Positions 59,665 to 64,000 of a DNA stretch of 64,000 nt are shown here, in pieces. Both the position numbers and the translations under genes were made by a program. The DNA lies in assembly GCF_004217415.1 (NCBI RefSeq), contig NZ_SHLI01000001.1, forward strand, positions 310,001 to 374,000. Reading direction: 5' to 3'. Position 1 is the first letter of the stretch; the number at the start of each line of letters is the position of its first letter. The notes under the pieces were generated by a model. That model worked only from the letters and a program-made list of their open reading frames with translations, had not been told where the DNA came from and ran no database searches. The DNA is from Spiribacter vilamensis (lineage in GTDB: Bacteria > Pseudomonadota > Gammaproteobacteria > Nitrococcales > Nitrococcaceae).

Positions 59665-60455
59665 TCCTGGCTGCCGGGCGTTGCGTCGGCCGGCTCCAGG
59701 ATCTCGATCACCGGCTGTGCCGCGGTCATCGCCGTTAGCACGACCCGGTCGGGGGGATGGTGACCTGCGAACGCGGCCCGGGCCGCGCGACGTGCGGGGT
59801 CGAGCCGGCTGGCGTCATCCACCTTGTTGATCACCCCGATCAGGCGTGCCGTGCCGACATGCTGGCGGGCGCCGGCCGGCTCGCTCAGCAATCGACCGAT
59901 GTGCTCGGGCGTGATCGGCTGGCCGGGCGCCAGATCCAGTAACGCCGATAGCTCGGGGATTCGATGTGCGATAGATGCATCCAGCGGCTGACCGATCACA
60001 TCAGCGGAGACCAGGAAAAGCACCGTGCAACAGCCGGGTACCAGCAGAGGTTCATCGGGCCTGGGGGCCTTGATGCCCCGCATTCGTGCACCGTCGGCCT
60101 TCACCAGCGTGGCTTCGAACGCTGATCGGGCGTGGATCTCGGCGATGGCATCGGGCGGCACACCCCCATAACGGCCGGGCTTTTGCCCCGGGCAGGCAAA
60201 TCCCACCCGCAGTGCGGTCCCTGCCGCCTCCGGGACATCGCGCATCAGCTCCTCCGGGGCTGCCACGTGTTGCGCGTCGAGCAATGCCGGAGGCACCGGC
60301 GTCAGCGCGGTAGTGGCGGTCAGGCCGACGCGGGCGGAGATCTGCTCGAGTATTCGGTAAAGCGTGGTCTTCTTGCCGCCGGCGCCCACCGCGCAGATGA
60401 TGCCGGTTCGAGCCTCGAGGGCATCGGGTAATGCAAGGCTGGATAGGCTGGCCAT
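59661..60455 (-). CDS. yqeC: YqeC-like putative molybdenum/selenium enzyme accessory protein
   Basis: This 264-residue protein resembles YqeC, a family annotated as an accessory to selenium-dependent molybdenum hydroxylases. It has a P-loop-like CAVGAGGKKTTLYRIL near residues 21-36, VKADGARMRGIKAPRPDEP in the middle, and a GTPase-like VINKVDD near residues 209-215. No selenium genes are visible in this window. Its operon with mobA and moeA suggests instead a general role in molybdenum cofactor handling here. Confidence 0.72.
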   Translation of the reverse strand: MASLSSLALPDALEARTGIICAVGAGGKKTTLYRILEQISARVGLTATTALTPVPPALLDAQHVAAPEELMRDVPEAAGTALRVGFACPGQKPGRYGGVPPDAIAEIHARSAFEATLVKADGARMRGIKAPRPDEPLLVPGCCTVLFLVSADVIGQPLDASIAHRIPELSALLDLAPGQPITPEHIGRLLSEPAGARQHVGTARLIGVINKVDDASRLDPARRAARAAFAGHHPPDRVVLTAMTAAQPVIEILEPADATPGSQE

Positions 60456-60552
60456 AAGGCTATGCTCGGCTCACAATCGATTGCGAGACTTTACACGGGT
60501 AGCGGTTGATCCCGCCAAACCGGTATTTCGTTGCGGCAAAAGGTTGATAAAA

Positions 60553-60906
60553 ATGGGCGATAAACTTCCGTCTCGCGCCGGCGATCTGGCAGATGACCAC
60601 CCGGAGATCTGGGATGCCTACAGCAAGTTGGGGCGCGCCTGCGCCCATGCGGGACCGCTGGACGAGCGCGAACGCCGCCTCGTGAAGCTGGCTATGGCGA
60701 TGGCCCGTGGCAGCGAGGGAGCAACCCATTCCCATGTCCGACGCGCCACGGGTGAAGGATTTACCGGCAATGAGCTGCGGCAGGTCGCCCTGCTGGGTAT
60801 ACCCACAATGGGCTTCCCGGCGTCGATCGCGGCCCTGACCTGGGTGGATGACATCCTTGGCGCGGCAGGCGGGACGGACAATGGCGATCAGGACGGCATC
60901 GACTGA
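60553..60906 (+). CDS. Carboxymuconolactone-decarboxylase-like (AhpD-fold) protein without catalytic cysteines
   Basis: This 117-residue helical protein fits the CMD/AhpD fold: LDERERRLVKLAMAMARGSEGATHSHVRRATGEGFTGNELRQVALLG. In AhpD-type members the motif is GC-x2-C-x3-H. Here the cysteine positions are Ala and Ser or absent, while the His is kept, so thiol redox chemistry is unlikely. ATG 60553 is the only good start. It lies 13 bp before the moaA start and may be co-transcribed with it. Confidence 0.7.
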   Translation: MGDKLPSRAGDLADDHPEIWDAYSKLGRACAHAGPLDERERRLVKLAMAMARGSEGATHSHVRRATGEGFTGNELRQVALLGIPTMGFPASIAALTWVDDILGAAGGTDNGDQDGID

Positions 60907-60919
60907 AAAGGAGTTGATC

Positions 60920-61933
60920 TTGGCTACCAGAGACATCTTCAACCGGCCGCTGCAGGATCTACGGATCTCCGTTACGGACCGCTGCAATTTCCGGTGTGTC
61001 TATTGCATGCCCAAAGAGATTTTCGGTTCGGATTACCCGTTCCTGTCACGCCGGGAACTGCTCACCTTCGAGGAAATTACCCGGCTGACGCGCATCTTCG
61101 CCGATCTGGGCGTGCGCAAGCTGCGCATCACCGGCGGCGAACCCCTGGTGCGTAAGGATCTGCCCGATCTCATCGAGATGCTCGCCGGCATCGATGGCAT
61201 CGACGACATTACCCTGACTACGAATGCATCTTTGTTGCCCCGGCACGCGCAGGATCTGGTCAATGCCGGGCTTAACCGCGTCACCGTGAGCCTTGATGCC
61301 ATTCATGATGACGTCTTCAAGGCCATCAACGACGTCGACTATCCGGTGCAGCCGGTGCTCGACGGCATCGAAGCCGCCGCTCAGGCGGGCCTGAACCCGG
61401 TGAAGGTCAACATGGTGGTCAAACGCGGCATGAACGAGGGACAGATCGTGCCCATGGCGGAGCACTTCCGCCATACGCCCCATATCCTGCGTTATATCGA
61501 GTTCATGGACGTCGGCAACAGCAATGGCTGGCGGCTGGACGAGGTGGTCACCGCCGCGCAGATTCGGGATGCCCTCAACGCCACTTGGCCGATCGAGCCC
61601 CTCGACCCGAACTACACTGGCGAAGTCGCCAGCCGGTACCGCTATCGTGATGGCGCCGGCGAGATCGGCATCATCTCGTCGGTGAGCGAGCCGTTCTGCA
61701 GCACCTGCACCCGCGCTCGCCTGGCTTCCCAGGGGCAGCTGTTTACCTGCCTTTTCGGTAGCCAGGGCTTTGATCTGCGCACGCCGCTGCGCGACGAAAC
61801 CGTCAGCGACGGCGATCTCGCGGAGATCGTCCAGGGTGTCTGGCACAAACGCCGGGATCGCTATTCGGAGCAGCGCACCAGCGAGACGGCACCCCTGCAA
61901 TACAAAGTGGAGATGTCCCACATCGGCGGGTAG
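60920..61933 (+). CDS. moaA: GTP 3',8-cyclase MoaA
   Basis: This 337-residue radical SAM enzyme starts molybdopterin synthesis from GTP. The SAM cluster motif is CNFRCVYC, the C-terminal [4Fe-4S] site uses CSTCTRARLASQGQLFTC, and the chain ends in the conserved Gly-Gly (MSHIGG). I chose TTG 60920 because AAAGGAG ends 6 bp before it; upstream ATGs at 60848 and 60881 lie inside the CMD gene. Partner MoaC is not in the window. Confidence 0.93.
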   Translation: MATRDIFNRPLQDLRISVTDRCNFRCVYCMPKEIFGSDYPFLSRRELLTFEEITRLTRIFADLGVRKLRITGGEPLVRKDLPDLIEMLAGIDGIDDITLTTNASLLPRHAQDLVNAGLNRVTVSLDAIHDDVFKAINDVDYPVQPVLDGIEAAAQAGLNPVKVNMVVKRGMNEGQIVPMAEHFRHTPHILRYIEFMDVGNSNGWRLDEVVTAAQIRDALNATWPIEPLDPNYTGEVASRYRYRDGAGEIGIISSVSEPFCSTCTRARLASQGQLFTCLFGSQGFDLRTPLRDETVSDGDLAEIVQGVWHKRRDRYSEQRTSETAPLQYKVEMSHIGG

Positions 61934-61999
61934 CGACCAAGGCCTTGTCCACCGTCGGGTTGTTCACGAAGTCCTCCAACGCTTTCAACCTACTGAGTC

Positions 62000-62040
62000 T
62001 TGATCCAGATCAATGCCGCGTTAAATGCAGCGAATATTTG
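62000..62040 (+). promoter_or_regulatory. FNR/Anr box and promoter of the Tat-iron-sulfur reductase operon
   Basis: TTGAT-CCAG-ATCAA at 62000-62013 is a perfect FNR/Anr site. A -10-like TATTTG lies at 62035-62040, so transcription would start near 62047, placing the box centre (62006.5) about 41 bp upstream. That is the classic class II activator position. Activation under low oxygen is therefore expected. The leader to the ATG at 62111 is about 65 bp. The 177 bp between moaA and that ATG holds no gene that I can see. Confidence 0.8.
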
Positions 62041-62110
62041 ATTTACGGCAGTTTGTGGCGACCGCTAGGTTGTCCGTGAACATGCTGTCAAATCACATTG
62101 GAGTCGTGGC

Positions 62111-62875
62111 ATGGACATTTCGCGCAGGGAATTTCTTGGCAAGGCGGCGTCGGTTACTGCCGGCATTGCCGTAATGCCCCTCTCGGAGGCCGAGGCCGGC
62201 CTCAACGATCAGCCACCGCGTCGCGGCGGGGATCCCGGAAAGCGCTATGGCATGGCCATCGACCTGCGACGTTGCATTGGCTGTCAGGCCTGCACGGTCA
62301 GCTGTTCGGTCGAAAACCAGCCGCCGGTGGGCCAGTTCCGCACGATCGTTCATCAGTACGAGGTAACGGATAAGGCCACCGAAGAGACAGCGGCCATGAT
62401 GCTGCCGCGACTCTGTAACCAGTGCGATAACCCGCCCTGTGTGCCGGTGTGTCCGGTGCAGGCTACCTGGCAGCGCAAGGACGGGATTGTGGTGGTCGAC
62501 AGCGATCAGTGTGTTGGCTGTGGTTATTGCGTCCAGGCCTGCCCTTACGACGCCCGTTTCATCAATCACGAGACGCAGGTTGCTGATAAATGCAACTTCT
62601 GCGTCCACCGCCTCGAGGCCGGGTTGCTACCCGCATGCGTCGAGAGCTGTGTCGGCGGTGCCCGCATCATCGGCGACCTCAACGACCCCGACAGCCACAT
62701 CAACCGCGTCCTCAACGAAAACTACGATGACGTCAAGGTGCTCAAGCCCGAGCTCAACACCCGTCCGCATGTCTTCTACATCGGGATGACGGACGCATTC
62801 ATCGAGCAAATCCAGGGCGAAAGTGGTTTGTGGTTTGATTCCGAACACGGTGGTGTCATGGGGGCCACGTCATGA
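62111..62875 (+). CDS. Tat-exported four-cluster ferredoxin subunit (TtrB-like) of a molybdopterin reductase
   Basis: This 254-residue electron-transfer subunit begins with a Tat signal (SRREFLGKAASVTAGIAV). Four [4Fe-4S] sites are provided by CIGCQACTVSC, CNQCDNPPCVPVC, CVGCGYCVQAC and CNFCVHRLEAGLLPACVESC. The Tat signal on the B subunit and the gene order B, C, A match the tetrathionate reductase (TtrBCA) and selenate reductase (SrdBCA) arrangements. The true electron acceptor cannot be told from this subunit. Its stop overlaps the next start by 4 bp. Confidence 0.85.
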   Translation: MDISRREFLGKAASVTAGIAVMPLSEAEAGLNDQPPRRGGDPGKRYGMAIDLRRCIGCQACTVSCSVENQPPVGQFRTIVHQYEVTDKATEETAAMMLPRLCNQCDNPPCVPVCPVQATWQRKDGIVVVDSDQCVGCGYCVQACPYDARFINHETQVADKCNFCVHRLEAGLLPACVESCVGGARIIGDLNDPDSHINRVLNENYDDVKVLKPELNTRPHVFYIGMTDAFIEQIQGESGLWFDSEHGGVMGATS

Positions 62876-63978
62876 ACATCGCTGAAATCATCGTCCCGCA
62901 GCAGGAGGTCGCCTGGCTGCCCTGGGCCGTTCAGTATTTCTTTCTCGTCGGGATAGCAGCGACCGCGGCCATCGTGGTCGGCATCGGGGAGTTTATCCGG
63001 GGGGGACGCTGGCAGCGTCTGCAGGCGCCGGCCCTTATCGTCGCCGTGTCGACCGGAGTGATTGCGCCCATTGCGCTGCTGGCGGATCTGCATCAGCCCG
63101 GACGCTTCTATCATTTCTATACCGATATAACGCCGTGGTCCTGGATGTCGCTGGGCGCGCTGATCCTGCCGGTGTTTCTGGTCGGCCTCCTCGGCTACTG
63201 GGTGCTTTGGCAGCGGGCCGTTTTCAAAGACGAAGGGGCGCCGCGCTGGCTCTCATTGTGGGCGGCAGGTCGCTGGTCCGGGCGGTCCCTCATGCCATGG
63301 CTGGCCGGCGTCATGCTGATCGGCTCGCTGGGGATCCTGATCTACACCGGCTCCGAGGTAATGATCGTAAAGGCAAGGGCGCTCTGGCACACCGAATGGA
63401 TGATCGTGAATCTGGCCCTGACCGCTTTCATGGCCAGTCTGGCCGCCATCGTTTTTACCCAGGCGCGAATTGTCTCGGCAGCACCCGGTGATCAGCGCTT
63501 CACGCTGCGGCTTCTCGTGCTGGCGTTGATCGGTACGGGTCTCGGCGCTGTTGGCTGGGCGGTGAGTGGCTGGGTGAATGGTTCGGTATCGTTCCAGGAA
63601 TTCCTGCGGCTTGTCGAACAGTTCGCTTACTGGCGAATCGTCCTTGCGCTCTCGGTAGCGGTGGGCGGCGGATTGCTGCTCGCGGCACTGTGGATGTTGC
63701 GCACCCCCCGGGGCGTAGCGCGGTCGTGGTGGCTGGCGCCAGTGGCGCTGCTGGCCGCCTGGTCATTTCGCTGGGCAGTCCTGATGGACGTTCAGACCGT
63801 CCCGAAATACGGGGCAGGGCTCTATCCCTACCAATTGCCGCTGGGCAGCGACGGGTTGCTTGGCATTCTGGGTGTATTCGGTCTCTGGGTCGCGGTGTTA
63901 ATGGTCCTTCCGGGGATCATCGCCAACCGCGGTGCCGTTCACCCGACCCGAACAATGAGTGAGGTGGCTCATGGATAA
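62872..63978 (+). CDS. NrfD/PsrC-family membrane quinol-oxidising subunit (TtrC-like)
   Basis: This 368-residue inner-membrane protein has about nine hydrophobic helices. Family features include ADLHQPGRFYHFYTDITPWSWMSLGA near residues 66-91 and YTGSEVMIVKARALWHTEW near residues 160-178. It would take electrons from the quinol pool and pass them to the ferredoxin subunit on the periplasmic side. It begins in the stop codon of that gene, and its own stop overlaps the following ATG. Confidence 0.87.
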   Translation: MNIAEIIVPQQEVAWLPWAVQYFFLVGIAATAAIVVGIGEFIRGGRWQRLQAPALIVAVSTGVIAPIALLADLHQPGRFYHFYTDITPWSWMSLGALILPVFLVGLLGYWVLWQRAVFKDEGAPRWLSLWAAGRWSGRSLMPWLAGVMLIGSLGILIYTGSEVMIVKARALWHTEWMIVNLALTAFMASLAAIVFTQARIVSAAPGDQRFTLRLLVLALIGTGLGAVGWAVSGWVNGSVSFQEFLRLVEQFAYWRIVLALSVAVGGGLLLAALWMLRTPRGVARSWWLAPVALLAAWSFRWAVLMDVQTVPKYGAGLYPYQLPLGSDGLLGILGVFGLWVAVLMVLPGIIANRGAVHPTRTMSEVAHG

Positions 63979-64000
63979 AAAACGTCGCAACCTTCTGAAG
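63971..64000 (+). CDS. Start of the next gene, probably the Tat-exported molybdopterin catalytic subunit
   Basis: Only ten codons are present (MDKKRRNLLK). The basic KKRRNLLK looks like a twin-arginine export signal. The ATG overlaps the stop of the NrfD-like gene, so the three genes are one operon. By analogy with ttrBCA, the A subunit carrying bis-MGD is expected here, which would explain the nearby moaA, mobA and moeA. The identity is inferred from context only. Confidence 0.5.
   Translation, partial: MDKKRRNLLK

Overview
The window is a 64 kb piece of a GC-rich, tightly packed chromosome. It has the gene content of a halophilic or halotolerant gammaproteobacterium. The evidence is conserved gammaproteobacterial neighbourhoods (hflD-mnmA; clpS-clpA-infA-bpt-aat; ftsK-lolA-rarA-crcB-serS; fdxA-mutS), acidic proteins, and two glycine-betaine-type binding proteins. 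An Ectothiorhodospiraceae relative (Spiribacter/Halorhodospira/Alkalilimnicola-like) is my best guess; this is inference from gene content, not a database result. I saw no insertion sequence, prophage, CRISPR array, tRNA or rRNA. No stretch longer than about 180 bp lacks a gene.

Layout. 0-5.4 kb: the end of a RelA/SpoT gene, a secreted nuclease-like protein, a complete basic amino acid ABC transporter (ATPase, binding protein, two permeases), and a convergent GNAT acetyltransferase. 5.4-11.1 kb: a Tat-type secreted coiled-coil protein, a DUF2721 membrane protein, a membrane diguanylate cyclase, then ppx and ppk facing each other. 11.2-17.7 kb: central metabolism and redox (sthA, glcB, acnA), with a bidirectional terminator between glcB and acnA. 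17.8-25.2 kb: hflD-mnmA, then an N-degron block (clpS, clpA, infA, bpt, aat and a COG3146-type acyltransferase). 25.3-34.9 kb: ftsK-lolA-rarA-crcB-serS, a small GNAT protein, a queuosine-precursor transporter, a DinF-type MATE exporter and hisC. 35-39 kb: a ferric iron ABC transporter split over three units, with a good promoter and Fur-box-like palindrome in front of the binding protein. 39.1-48.3 kb: a slipin, xerD, ferredoxin, mutS, and a YhaO/YhaN (SbcCD-like) pair whose ATPase has a membrane hairpin where Rad50/SbcC would have a zinc hook. 48.4-50.9 kb: a DUF1127-like small protein divergent from a LysR regulator, and an aldo-keto reductase.

51-57.7 kb holds the most unusual locus: six closely spaced minus-strand genes encoding a TelA-family protein, a small membrane OmpA-like protein, a periplasmic binding-protein/OmpA fusion, a von Willebrand A lipoprotein, a betaine-type binding protein, and an XpaC-like membrane protein. 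An orphan OsmF-like binding protein converges on them. No transport permease or transport ATPase accompanies these binding domains, which suggests an envelope-spanning sensing or stress complex rather than an importer.

57.8-64 kb is a molybdenum block: yqeC-mobA-moeA on the minus strand, a CMD-family protein and moaA on the plus strand, then a perfect FNR/Anr box in front of a TtrB-like ferredoxin, a TtrC/NrfD-like membrane subunit, and the first codons of a Tat-exported protein, presumably the molybdopterin catalytic subunit. The cofactor genes next door would supply that enzyme under oxygen limitation.
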